This document shows positions 36,263-51,312 of a stretch of 64,000 nucleotides of DNA, piece by piece; position 1 is the first letter of the stretch, and each line of letters starts with the position of its first letter. The notes below the pieces were generated by a model. That model was not told where the DNA came from, did no database searches, and saw nothing but the letters and a program-made list of their open reading frames with translations. Source of the stretch: Torymus aiolomorphi. Lineage: Eukaryota; Arthropoda; Insecta; Hymenoptera; Torymidae. The position numbers and the translations under genes are program-made. The stretch spans positions 116,440,235 to 116,504,234 of the forward strand of contig CM070874.1 in assembly GCA_036365515.1 (NCBI GenBank), read 5' to 3'.

Positions 36263-36713
36263 TCGGAGGCAACGACGCTCAACTTAATCAATATCGCAAA
36301 AATTGTGATCTAAAAATATTATTTATGATGGAAACCCTTCATGAGCCTCTATACACTACTCCAAAAATAATAAAAAATGACGGTGTAAGAAAAAAGGTCT
36401 CAATACGATATTTGAAATAAATGCGACTTACACGGCGTGACTATATATAAATATACAAATAACATGGAAGTTTTTCTTTATGTTACTATATGTCTCTGAA
36501 ATTAATCCCGCTTGCAATATTGAAAATTATACCATATTATTCCTCTTGATTTCTAGTTTTATGCCTAGCTATTGAAAAAAAAATCACAAAGAAAACTTTT
36601 TTGATAGTAAATCAAAATGTATTTTTCAAACCAGCACGGATAGGGATCCTGCAACTTTGAAGTCGAATATTTCTATCTTGAATACCGCTTTGGATGCCGG
36701 ACTTTGAAGTATG
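36263..36713. other. AT-rich DNA, nothing recognised
   Basis: No gene or repeat found. Confidence 0.45.
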
Positions 36714-37493
36714 TAGGGGAGACTGGGGTAAACCAGAATTCTCAATTTCTCGGTTACTACTAGTGCGATCTATATAATAGCTATAGTATCTCTTTGATAA
36801 TGTTTCCATTATCATTTTGTATAATACGATCAGCATGTCAAAAATAGCCTCGTGTTGGCTTTAGAAGAGGTCAAAGATTTCTTCGTGTTGGCTTTAGAAG
36901 AGGTCAAAGATTTCTTCGTGTTCATCGTAATAGTCATAGTGCGTATAAGCTTCCTGTAAGCAATATATTCTTTCAGTATGTAGATAACCTTATTATTTAT
37001 TTTATAATAAATATAAGTAGGGGCAATTCCGTTTTTTAATTTCACTTTTAATTGCGAAAACTGAATAATTATTTTTTTTTCGAACTTTGGGGTAAAATCG
37101 GACACTTTAGGTTGGGGTAAAACCGGATAGCTTATTTTCTCTTTTCTTTTAATCTAATGATATAATAAACTAAAAATAGACATTTAGTGCGCTGTTCATA
37201 CATTATACATACAAAATTAATTTGGTTTTTGGTACAGAAATGCGTAATCGTATTAGAAAGTCTTCCCGGCAAAGATGGTTAGAAGAAAATATGGCTTCAG
37301 CGATTTTTTTATAAAAAAACGTTAATTTATAATTATTAATAAAAGATTTCTTTATTAAACAACGTTTTTATATTATAGTATTATTTCTAGAATGTCCAAT
37401 ATCCCTTAAAATTCATTTTGGAAAGAATAAAATATTAAAATATTTTTAATAACAATTTCCAAATAGTACCCGATTTTACCCTAGTTTCCCCTA
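36714..37493. mobile_element. MITE with GGGGAGACTGGGGTAAA termini, TA target
   Basis: Left GGGGAGACTGGGGTAAA and right TTTACCCTAGTTTCCCC are inverted with two mismatches, flanked by TA on both sides. A subterminal GGTTGGGGTAAAACCGG repeats the motif near 37110. An internal 33-base tandem duplication (36848-36913, core GTGTTGGCTTTAGAAGAGG) lies in the left half. Confidence 0.8.
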
Positions 37494-40020
<2,527 letters not shown>

Positions 40021-40023
40021 CAT

Positions 40024-40302
40024 CAGTTAGAAAATAGTTATGGAAACGACCAGCTTATTGATTATTTTTTTAGACGTTCTGATTTCGTCCAAAACTGCAA
40101 CTACTATTTCGCGCAGTATTGGGTCGCAACGGTTGTTGTCCATCGCCGCAACGTGTCCTAATCCTCGCTGGATATTTTCGTTCTGAGCCATTGCACGCAC
40201 AAGATAATCGTGCGGTAAAAAGTTTATCAGAAACTGTCTCATGTCGTAGCCAGAGTTCTGTTGTTTTCTCGTACTACGAATCCTACCACCCAAAGCTTTC
40301 AC
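40024..40302 (-). CDS. Orphan open frame, possible exon or small protein
   Basis: About 91 codons of protein-like composition on the minus strand (STRKQQNSGYDMRQFLINFL ... DPILREIVVAVLDEIRTSKK) in otherwise AT-rich non-coding DNA. There is no ATG at its upstream end: it begins after an in-frame TAG that could be part of an acceptor (TGTGTAG|CC near 40312). The even amino-acid use and helical C-terminal half are unlike the composition-driven frames elsewhere. I do not recognise the family. It may be the last exon of an unseen gene, a transposon remnant, or chance. Confidence 0.3.
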
Positions 40303-40631
40303 ACGGGCGGCTACACATTAGGATTCGCATTCGAAAAATGAAGTTATGAAGTGACTCTTCTTATATTCTAAATTATTACACGGAGAGAAAAATTAAGGCA
40401 TGCATATGTTTCAGGTGACGAGAGTGAAACTTTATCTTACAGCATTGAATAGTTTTGAAATTCTTAACTTCTCTTGATTTCCTACAAAACTATTTTCTTA
40501 TTTACTAATGCTCGTTTTTTCTCTAATGTAGTTTTATTTTTTAATTTATTTATATATCATATAATAAATGTATTTATAGAAATATGACAGGAATACACAT
40601 ACACACACGCGCGCGCGTGTGTGTGTATATG

Positions 40632-40691
<60 letters not shown>

Positions 40692-41480
40692 CGAAGAAGA
40701 AAATCAAAATTACACAATGCGGAAAACTGAATTTTACTTGTTAATATTATTAGAGGATAGAAGAAAAAATGTTTCAGTGATTTCTTTCATACAAAGTAAG
40801 CGATTCCTTATAAAAACGTTCGAATCACACCATTTTTTTATATTACAAATCAATTTTGCTGTTGTGTAATGGGTTTAAATAATAAAATTAAGTGTCTATC
40901 GAAATCAATAGCTGCATGAACTTGGTACTTACCTTATATCTTTAAAATTTTAATACTCAAAATTTTTGTAATAATATTTTACGAGAAAAGCTGTCTAATC
41001 GATGGTCGTGATCTCCAATTGCTCCGTCTTATTTTTCATTTTGAATAATCGGATAAAATGTTGGTTGGAACATTAAATACTTTTAGAAGTTGTATAGATG
41101 TAGATCAGTATATCTATTATTTTTATATTATTGTTTTAATTTTCTGTTATTTATTATTACAAATAAATATTTAAAATTTGCGTATAACATAAAGATTGTT
41201 TACCTTATTATACAATGAAATAATTAGTACTACTTCAGTAAAAATTTTCATTTAAATAAAAACGTTTTACAAGAATTAAGTATACTGCAAAGTATATTCA
41301 GCATCAGTTAAGAAATCACATATAGTAGCACATTTTTATTTTATCTCATAATTATTATAGATTTGTTTCTGGAACCGTACTTAATATATTCAAGCTCGGG
41401 TTACTGACACTAAAAAGTAGCACCGTTTATACAAACAAATTCGCCAAATTACATTGACTAATAGACAGGCGGATTTTTGC
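40303..41480. other. AT-rich DNA with compound microsatellite
   Basis: At about 40596-40686 a run of AC, CG, GT, TA and GA dinucleotides lies in succession; the alternating purine-pyrimidine part is prone to Z-DNA. A MITE-like end CACGGAGAGAAAAATT at 40380 lacks a visible partner. Confidence 0.6.
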
Positions 41481-43166
41481 ATTAATCGAACGTCGCGAAG
41501 GCGCGCATGAAATATATGCCGCGACAATGACACGATGAATCAATTTTGCTCGCGTTGCAGCGCGGATATATAAGAGAGCGCGCACAAGCGTGAAAGCGGG
41601 AAGTACAAGCGGGCATGCGCACACACATACATACATATATGTGTACGGTATAAGACGCGCATATAACTGGACTATCTATCGATCAGATCGAGAGCGATAA
41701 CGACCGGCGATATTTTAATGAGCCTCGCGGCTCACGTCCTATATATTGGAACGGATGATTGAGTGGACTTTGAATTTATGTAACAAGAGTGTGGACTTCC
41801 GGTAGCGTTTCTTGCTCACTTTTAATGGACGCGTCGAATGTGCGCGCTGTTATCAAAAAGCGATTAGCGAATGCAAAGGTTGGGCTTCGAGGGGAAACGC
41901 TTTCCTCAAAGTTTTCCGCTACTGGTCGATAATGGGATCTTGAATGTAACGCAGTATAGCAAAAATAATGCATTGAAAATTGGTAAAAATGATGTTACAA
42001 TACGCAATAGGCGTTTAAGGATAAAAACATTATAAATATCTCTGGAGTTAATGGTGATGAAAATAAAATATTATATATCATTGTTATTTATATTGCTGTT
42101 TCTATAACTGAAGTGTCATCATTCCATTCGAAATTCTACAAGATGATGCTGCGGAATGTTTCATCATAATATACGCTGCAGCGGTGATTCAATCGTTATA
42201 ATCTTTTCTGCAATACCATTTGATACGAAAATGACGAAATAGCTCATCGCCTCAACTCCTAAACATCCTTAACGGCTGAATTCTCTTTGTTCGAACGTTC
42301 GTCCCATTTATCTTCTTAAGAATGCGAAAAACGTACTATCTTTTATATTCCACCACCAACCAAAATTAATAGCACAGACACCCGCTTGCAAAAAATGACA
42401 CTATTGCAAAATTTAACAACAGCGCCGTCAAACACCTCGCCTCCTATACATCCTATTGCAAATAATCTAAACAAGCCTCTACACATCCCCCCCTACAAAA
42501 ATCGCCCCTCCATACATATATACACACGGACAAATGGCTGTTTAGACCGCGGCGTATCCATTTCTCAGCCCTCGCGCACAATGCACAGGCCGCGCGCGCG
42601 GCGACCGAACAAGGAAACGCGCGCCCAGTCGACTTATCTATCTCGCGATGCGCCACGCAACGTCTCAGCCCCGCGGCGATGTATTTACAATCGGAGCAAC
42701 GAGGGGCCCCGCCGCCGCCGCCGCCGCAGGATCGCATCGCGAAAAATACATCGATGGAAAACGAGTATTCGCGCGCCCACTCGCTCGCGCCCACGCCGCG
42801 AGAGGAGGTGTGTTTCGTTCGCCCGCGGAGATAGAGGCGCGGTGCGTGCGATGGGGACGACGGGGGAGTAGTTTAAGGAGCGTAATGCGACGCGTCCGAG
42901 TACGGTTAGGCGATTTATCGCCCCGGAGACACGGGAGAGAGTGCTTTATGCGCGACTAGGTGTTCTTTTTTGAGGTGCGATGCGTCGTCGTCGTCATGGT
43001 GGACGAGAGAGGCGGGGATAAGATTAATGATCGCGGGTATCTGCGAGGAAGAGATCGCGGTGAGGGTATGTCAATGTGGTTTTCAACGGGTCAAGAGGGA
43101 GACGTGGTTGTCGGATGTTTTAAAACTTTGAATATTGTGTAATAATCCATAGTCTTTCATCGCCGT
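41481..43166. other. CpG-rich patches (41.48-41.75 and 42.54-43.06 kb)
   Basis: A 161-codon frame at 42386-42871 is Arg/Pro-rich, overlaps frames on the opposite strand, and has no domain. Not called a gene. Confidence 0.4.
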
Positions 43167-43996
43167 TATATCTGTGGCTTCCAGAAATAACGACTTAACC
43201 CACTTATACGTGTTTTCGAGAAATCGCTGTTTTATAATTTCTGTCATGACACTTCATATGTAAGATCGGAATGCGCGAGATGAGTCATAACAATTTAGAC
43301 ATTTACAAAGGTATCGAATATCTTTCGAATCCCTCTATCAGCTGCTAGAATACATTTTTATTCTTTGTAGAAACAAACAAAACAATGCAGTTAAGTCATT
43401 ATTCAGGTAACTATATGCAGTTAAGTGTTTTAAGGAAATTGTTCAAATAAGATAAATAACTTAGTTATTTCTACACTTAAAACATAGAATACGAATTCTT
43501 TTTTAAATATTGATTCCCACGCATCCGCCTCCCAACGGAATATGCGTGAAGTCAACGTAATTCGGTAAACCGAATACCGAACGTTACTCGGTTACTGTTT
43601 ATGCACACTCGCCCCATCGTCCGGCAATCAAAGCTGTTGTGTTACCTTCTATTATCTATTGCCTTTGATCTTTGTTGCTATAAATATAGGTATGTCATAA
43701 TCCGTTTATTGTATAGTATTAACTTCAAAACGGTGCTTTTAATTTATATTAGAGATGATGTTAATGGTAGGAAGTGATACTTTTAATTAAATATAAATAT
43801 TCAGTTAAGTAGTTTTTTCGGGCACAGGTGCAGTGAAGTGGTTATGCATTTAGCTGATATTTGCTCTTTGAACGCGTTTCAGATTTCTGGACGAAGTCTA
43901 CATTAAAAAGGGTAGTTAGAAGGTATAAATCCAGTGTTAACTCAATTTTGACCCTCAAGTGGGTTAAGGCGTTATTCCTGGAAGCCACAGATATAT
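43167..43996. mobile_element. Uninterrupted TATATCTGTGG element (copy 2)
   Basis: 830 bases with terminal inverted repeats of about 38 bases (TATATCTGTGGCTTCCAG, then AATAACG and CTTAACCCACTT). It is non-coding and in reverse orientation to the copy at 28592-31351. It preserves the undisturbed TA where that copy received a 1,974-base insertion (near 43681-43695). Repeated CAGTTAAGT and ACTTAAC motifs occur in the subterminal regions. Confidence 0.85.
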
Positions 43997-44500
43997 TTGC
44001 AAGAATCGATCAGAACATTTTGATACTTATTTTATAACGTTACTTATACACTCATACACTGAGGAAAAAATATAGCATATTATTTTCACATAAAAGTACT
44101 ATAAAATATAGTGATATTTGGCTACAACTATATTTTATAGTGATACAAACAACAAAATTGTGACGAAGATAGCTATAAATATGTTATTGGGTACTATATT
44201 ATATAGTAAAATTTGAAATATCAAAGGAATTCGAAAGGAAATATTATATTATACTAAATAAATACAGTAAAGTTTGCTAAAAATTTGGTTAGATGTACAA
44301 TAATTCAGTTACTATAATTTATAGTCGCTTGAATTTTATGAATATATTTATTATTAACATATTATAGTTCTTTTTATATAAAAAAAAAACATAGTTAAGG
44401 CAGCAATACAGTTAAACAATAAGCCAATAATCCAAATAAAAGAACGATTTTTTACAGACGAAAATATCTCAAATATCGTTATATGTACAATAAAAATATG
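43997..44500. other. AT-rich DNA with weak inverted motifs
   Basis: Repeated TATAGT/ACTATA blocks at 44090-44350 suggest a degraded MITE (possible end CACTGAGGAAAAA at 44059). The partner is not convincing. Confidence 0.35.
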
Positions 44501-46570
44501 AAACCGTTGCGTTACTTTGACAAAAAGCAGCGCACCGTTATTTTCACTTTACTCGCGCGCAAATGAACATTGGAACAAGGTTTTGCACAAAAAAGAGCGA
44601 GGGCGCGCGATTTCGGACCGCTGAAACGCAATTTCCAGCGGAAAGTCGGCGAAGCGTAACCGCCAAACAAGTCATATATTTTGTAAATGCAAAACCGCAA
44701 ACTCGCGCGCGCGCGCGCGCCAACAAAAATCGTTTGAAATTTTTTTTTTTGCACACGTGCCAAAGAGTTGAAAAATAATAATTTTCGCGTGCAGATTACA
44801 CACTTGGGCTGTAACAGACATGTCAAGAGTTTTTAATTAAAAGCTCATGCGTATATACAAAGTGGAAAATCGATTCGCATTATCTCACTGCTGCGCGCGT
44901 GTAATTTATATGTTTTACACGTGTGTTGCGCACCGACGTGTATTATAGAGTGAACGCAGCCTTGCGTTCGACGACGCGGACGTATTTAACGAATTTCTGC
45001 GCCACTGGTGTTACACGCGCGGCTTGGTAAAATATTGCGTTCGAATGGCGACCGAATTCGAGTGGCTGAACGCACGTTGAGAGCTAATTGAAATGTCCAG
45101 CGGATCAGAATCGTTGATGGAAATATTTTATTCGAAAAGTATGTCTTGCCTAATAATCGACGAATTGATCAAAGCTTTTTATATTTTAGATTCTGTTATT
45201 TATCATCGAAGAATTTTTGTGAACGCAAAAATTAATTTGACATGTAATTTATTATTATTTAAATATACTATACGGACAATTTTTCATGCGAAGTACATGT
45301 GGAGAAACCATAATGACTCGAGCAGTATTCAAGCATGTTCACAGTTCATAAAAGGCCAGTTAAGAATCCCTTTTTTACTATTATTACAAGTTCTCGTTTT
45401 CCATACACCCTTCTAATGATTATTCGAAACGATTTCACGGTAAGACAATAACGATTATAATAAAAACTCCAACAATTTAATTATGTGCATAGTTAAGAGA
45501 ACGTATACCATGCATACGCCAGCAAGATTACACGAAAACTATATTACAGAACTCACAAACATGTGTAACGTTGCTAAAGGCACATTATTTTAATGAGCAA
45601 ACGCATATAAGCAAAAGTGGGTATGTTTTTCGTGTATTTTACAAAGTATTAAAATATTTTTAGAGATTCATTATGTTCCGAACCTCGCGTTTTTACTTCA
45701 GATTATTATTTATAATATTATTTATAAAAAAAAAAAAAGTATTTACTCTTTTGAAAATACATATATTAAAAAAAATAACTTGTTACCAAAGTACATTAAA
45801 TATTAGCACGACAATTTTAATGTAAATTTCTCATTAAAATGCAATTTTACTTGCTATCCTTACAAACTCCGATAGGATATACAGGAAAGAGTCACTTTCT
45901 AACTTGGTTATAACTTTTTAGCACACCTATACCGTTCATAAAATAGCATTGAATCAATATATACTCAAACAAAAATATACAGCGGCGATCGATCAATCGC
46001 AACTGCTGCGGCGATTATCAATTAAAATCCCATTATATAATGTATGCATACAAACTATCGCCAAAGGACTGTGCATAGTTCCGTACGAAATTTACGATGC
46101 ACTCGGTGATTACTTAATAAAAATAATGAATTACTCAGGGGGACAGGAACACTGCCCACAATGATTTTACGATCAACATCGCCCATAAAGACACAACGTG
46201 CTCTAGTCGCGCCGCCTAAAAGTGCGACGATAAGAGTTAGATCCGATTTTTCGATACGCGCGCGCGTGCGCAAAGAGAAAGCCTCGGCTACCGGACCCGA
46301 TGATTTAAGCGGCGACAGAGTACACTTACCGCGTTCACTTCTGTTACCATTGTTCGCAATCGTTGAGATTGCTTTGGTAGGAGCTAATTTATTTAATTCG
46401 CTCGTTTTTTGGTAAATTAATCGGGAGTTATGTCGAAAGACGATTTATATATAGTTAAATTGGCAAATAAAAAGGGCAAGAAAAAAAATTTACTCCATTT
46501 TTTTATGTAAAAAAAAAAAGTTATAAAATGTCGAAATGCGACGATGATTAGATCTTCATAAATATGTTTA
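44501..46570. other. GC patches and AT-rich DNA, no gene recognised
   Basis: CpG-rich patches occur near 44.55-44.72 and 44.9-45.06 kb. A 107-codon frame at 45093 starts at a reasonable ATG but has no recognisable domain or splice context. Confidence 0.4.
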
Positions 46571-46905
46571 ATTCCATTTTTAAAAACGAAATGAAAGTAA
46601 CACCATAACTTTCGTTTCGTTTTGAAAAACGAATTAAAAAAACGAAACTATACGTTAAGATTTTCGTTTTAATTTCGTTTTGGAAAGCTAAACGAAAGTA
46701 AAAACTGAATTTCGTTTCGTTTCTGAAAAACATAACAAAACGAAATTCCCATATTAATGTTTCCTTTTTTAATATCGTTTTAAACTATTGATTACGTTTC
46801 GTTTCGGTTAATATTAATGAAATCGCTATTAAAATTAATTTATATTATGTTTTTAGAAAACGAAACGTAACGAAATTAAAATTCATATTTTCTTTCGTTT
46901 CGTAG
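46571..46905. repeat. TTTCGTTT/AAACGAAA simple-sequence block
   Basis: Short units TTTCGTTTYG and their complement AAACGAAAN alternate across about 330 bases, giving many small inverted repeats. Confidence 0.75.
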
Positions 46906-46978
46906 AGGACCCTGGTTTTAAGTGAAAAAATTGAAATTTAATTTTATGAAAGTATTGATAAATTTTAAATCGTGGTAT

Positions 46979-47552
46979 AAGGTAAAGTTCCCGAAAGCGG
47001 GGCACATTCGGAGTACAATCATGTACAAACGGTGTTTCCAGAATCGACAATCAAAATTTTTAAAAACTTTTTAATCTAATCATTGATACACAATCTATCT
47101 TACTAATCTATACGAAAATAAACCTATTTAAATAATTTTTTCTTATAAATAAGTAAGATTGAAAAAACATGTGTACGACTGCTATTCCTGGACACTCTAT
47201 GTCGAGCTGGGGCCTAAATCGGGACGTTACTCAAACCCTATATCGGGACAATACTTTTAAATGTGTTCCGCTTTCGGGTATTGGGAACTATGAAGCGCCT
47301 AAAGTTGGACAAAAATTTGACTTCTCACGCTACTGAAATATAACCTCGAAAAGTTTGGATGCCGTTTGCAATCAATTAAAAGAGTAAATTAAGACAAAAT
47401 TGACGTGAATACATAGTTAGTATCACAAATAATGCTAACAAGGTAATGTCGTTACCCTATTAACATTTTATAGTAGTTATTTCACTGCTGTCCCGATTTC
47501 GGTCCCATTTTTAATTTGTCCCGCATTCGGAATTTCGGATACTTTACCTTAT
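46979..47552. mobile_element. MITE with AAGGTAAAGTNCCCGAAA termini
   Basis: Left AAGGTAAAGTTCCCGAAAGC and right, inverted, AAGGTAAAGTATCCGAAATT. Internal TCGGGAC motifs recur. About 574 bases, no coding sequence. Confidence 0.75.
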
Positions 47553-49570
47553 TAACTATATAGACTCAAATCCTTCTATCAGCCATTATCACAGTAATGT
47601 CTGACTAAACTCACCCTACATCTACTCAGTATTACTATTTTACGCTCAGTTTTACGTACAGCAATATGAATTTTACATTCAATTACCCAAGTTAAAAGAA
47701 CTTGACCATCATTATGCTAACATTATCCCCAACAAACATAACGCTTTCGGGCTTCAGCAGTCAACTTTCTCCGCTCGCACTAAATTGTCAAACTCGCCGA
47801 CCTATTCTCTCCCTCTTTACTCCACATTCCTAAATCCACACTTTTACTCTACACCTCGCCCGTAGGCCTCGTGCGCGCTCAGGGTGTTCTCACCTCCGCT
47901 CGAGTGCGCGCGCATTTCTATATATTAGCTCGGGGCTGCCTCTCGCATTTATGCCAATGCAAATTCGCCTCGTTTTCTGCCCTCACACACTCCATCTCTT
48001 CGACTGCTTACATACGTACATACATATGCGCGCCCACGAGTTCGGTAAACGTTGATGTAGCCAACGGACAGAACGAGCGAGCGAGAGAGAAAGAGAGAGA
48101 ATGACGCGGAGAGCAGCCTTGAGGCCGCGATTATTATAAAAGCGCGTGGGATATAAAGCACGCGCGGAGAAAGCCGCGAGGGCGAATGCGCGGCCGCCGC
48201 ACGCGTTCGCTCCGTTTCCTCGAGCGAATTCAATTTCGAGTGTGTGTGTGTGTGTGTGTGTCCAGCGAGAGAGACCGCGACGTCGAGAAAATTAGCTGGA
48301 TTTAATTCGACCGAGTTTTTTCGTTTCTCGATCGTAGCCTTTGAGAAAAGGAGGTGGAGAGAAGGAGACTGCAGGAGAAGAGAAGAGTATGTTTCCGGGA
48401 TTAAAAATTGTGGGAAACGATTCGAGCTTGCAATATCATAGTTTTCGTAGAGAATGTTTTTGAATTGAAATGCATACAATAAGGTTTTCAAACGAAATAG
48501 CTAAATTATTATCCTTTTTTAATTTTTTTCTAATTCAAACAGCTGTCTTTTTGTGAGCATATGCCATTTTTTAGTTTTAGCGAATTAGAGTAGCCGAAAT
48601 TAAAACTATCATGAAAAAATCCGTCCTTAGCGGAATAAAAATTCGATCTATGAATATCAACCCAAACGATCGTAATCTAACGCTCGACTGTTCCGCTGCA
48701 TTATGCACTACACATACCTGCCCGCACACACATGTATGCGATTTTCGCTAAAGCCATTTCTGCTGATATATGTATTCACAGTCGCAACTGGCCTGCACGA
48801 GTGCAGCGGAGGCGAAAAAGCACCCCATATAACGCACACACACACACGAGCGAGAGAGAGAGAGAACGAAATAGATGTAGAGCGCAAGCGAAAGAAAGAC
48901 GCGCGCGCGCAGCGATGGAGAGATAAAATAACGATGGAGAGGGAGCGAGAGAGAGAGAGGACGAGCGATTGCGGATACGGCCCCGCGAGAGATTCAGCCC
49001 GGGGCTCCTCCGCGGCGGTGAATCTCCGCGCGCGCGTTTGCTCGCTTCGCTCGCCCCGGGGGCCTCGCTACAGCAGCATCGCACTGCACACACACACGGG
49101 CGCTTACGCCAGCGCAGAAGAGCGCACTTAGGTACCTCCGAGGCCGTGTACGTACGTGCGCGATAGACGCGCGGAGATACGACGAGCGAGAGAGGGGAGA
49201 TGCCTTTTCCTGCATTTACGTTCGCCGTGTATTTAGATTTATAGGCGCGTATAGGGGGCGATAAAGTAGTATAAACATATAGGCGCGAGCGAGCGAGTGC
49301 AAGCGCCGATAAAGCCGAGCGCTTTTCCTTTTTCACTCCTGCGACGCGGCCGCTTTCGTTGTGTTGCATTACGCTCTTGTCTCCCTCCCGCCTTTCTCAA
49401 CCGCTGTCTGGCGCCCTTTTCCTTTTGCTTTTTCGGAAAAAAGGGGGTTTGTCGCGATAACGATCTCGCGAAGTACGGACGCGTGCGCGACTTTTGAAGT
49501 TGAATACGATCTCTGCTGCGAAGGAAAACTTTTTAGAAACGAGGATGGTTTGCTTATGCGCGGGTAATGC
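47553..49570. other. CpG-rich region (47.86-48.25 and 48.89-49.45 kb)
   Basis: Dense CpG with GAGAGA runs and a (GT)n at 48239-48260. Several overlapping frames of 60-197 codons on both strands have Arg/Ser/Ala-rich composition and no domain. A cis-regulatory role is possible but unproven. Confidence 0.4.
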
Positions 49571-50270
49571 CTGCAAGGCTAAGTGGTTGAAGTAGTTGCA
49601 GTTTTCGAGATCATTACGCGAGTTTTGAGAATGCGGTTTATCCGGTCGTTATATGTGTTAATAAAATGAAAATGAATTGTCGTAATTTGCTTTATTGGCA
49701 GTTTGAGGCGTGGTAGCAGTTTTAGAAGCAAGTGTGAGTATAGTCAATGCAGATGCGAGCTTACTTTTATCTTATAATTACTGCAATATTTTAATTGAAT
49801 AAAAAGTTACTTCTATGCATGCTTAAGTAGATTGATACACTTATCACTTTATAATCATGATAGATGCGCGTATCCACGATTTTTCAGATTCCGTGTATTA
49901 TATTTGATCTTATTAATGCAATTATCGCTGTGAAAAAAGTTTATAATATTGCTTTTATCGATGTGGACAATTGAAAAGTATAACTGTATCCTTACTCTCT
50001 ATCTTGCATTAAGATAATATCTGCAATATTAACCATGTTTTGTATTAAAAAGTATTTTGATTATTGGTTATTATTGATACCTAAATTTGACTTTTGATTA
50101 CCGTAAAATACGTGAGACCTCAATTATTTCATAGTACATATCGAATCGACTTTTTTCATCTTTACTATATTAAATTTATTATACTACTGCTCTAATTTCA
50201 CCAAATATTTTTGTATAGCTCCTAATTCATCCAACCCTTCATACAAGTGCGATTCATACTGAACCTGACA
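49571..50270. other. AT-rich DNA, nothing recognised
   Basis: Immediately upstream of the first IR remnant; possible decayed upstream exons could not be aligned by eye. Confidence 0.4.
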
Positions 50271-50279
50271 ACACTTTAG

Positions 50280-50720
50280 CCATAAATTCATTTGAAATGT
50301 ATTGTTCGGTTTAATTTCACTATTGCGCATAATATTGCAAAAGCACATTTGTGTACGCCATCGAGACCAAATTTTTACGAAGTGCACTCATAGTTTTTTA
50401 TTAGACATTAACAAGCTCGAAAGCGCCAATATTCACATATCGAACAAAAATTTGGTTGTAAAAATGGCTAGTCACATTCTCGCAATAGACTGGTCATTTC
50501 GGAAAAAGTTCGGTTGGATTTCATTAAAAATGAATAAGGCCTTATAGAGTTACTTTGTTTTCGTGATAAGACTTACTATTACTTTTCATCGTGATATAGA
50601 ATTACTTCAGGAGAAAAACGCCATTTTAAAACGTTTGTTGTCCATTTACCTCTTTTCGTTGGCAGTTGAATAATTGGAATTTTTATATTTGTATTAAAAA
50701 TTTTTAGTTTAATATTAAAA
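50280..50720 (+). pseudogene. Ionotropic receptor remnant A (C-terminal part)
   Basis: The segment ESANIHISNKNLVVKMASH at about 50418-50475 matches ESSNIHISKDDFTARMYGH of remnant B. Downstream frames give the terminal transmembrane stretch (IIGIFIFVLKIFSLI near 50671-50715) in the same order as in B and C. Frames break several times and the ligand-binding and first membrane segments are missing. Insect IRs are ligand-gated chemosensory channels; this copy cannot make one. Confidence 0.65.
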
Positions 50721-50804
50721 ATTGTTTGCAATACATTAGTCAATTTAATTCATATTAAATTACTTTTAAAGTCTGACACATAACAAATATATTTTTAAAA
50801 TCAT

Positions 50805-50812
<8 letters not shown>

Positions 50813-50847
<35 letters not shown>

Positions 50848-50848
50848 T
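50813..50848. repeat. (AAT)n microsatellite
   Basis: About twelve AAT units between remnants A and B. Confidence 0.95.
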
Positions 50849-51312
50849 TTATTTTGGTTGATTCCAAAAAGGTTATGTACATATATTACAGGTAAAATAC
50901 AAATAAAATAAATATAAAAGTATAAAAGTTGACATATAATGTGAACGCTAAGTAGTTACTAACGACTATATATAAATAAAAATATGTCAAGAACGTTCAG
51001 TCAAATTTTGCTATTTGCGTAAAATTTATAATGAAAATAATTGCAAATTGGTTAGTGCATGTGTGATACAAAATTAGCTAAAAATTGCGCCTATTGATCG
51101 TAGTTTTCTTTGTACGAACAAAAAATCGAATCCAAAAACTTTCTACGTGTCTTTAGTAGTTAACAATACGAGACAAAAGTGAACGAAACAGTTAATGTTT
51201 TTAAATTTATTTAGTTAATATACTAAAAATAAAGAAGTTTTATTAATTGCAAAGTAAAAGCATAAAATTCTCTTTTTTCTTTTATAAATAATTCATATTT
51301 TTCTCAAAACAG

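Noticed and set aside
42386..42871. 161-codon frame
   Set aside because: Arg/Pro-rich, GC-driven, no conserved motif and competing antisense frame.
45093..45416. 107-codon frame with plausible ATG context
   Set aside because: No recognisable domain, AT-rich codon use like neighbouring non-coding DNA, no promoter or splice evidence.
48776..49369. 197-codon minus-strand frame
   Set aside because: Arg/Ser/Leu-rich frame across GA and GT tracts; compositional.
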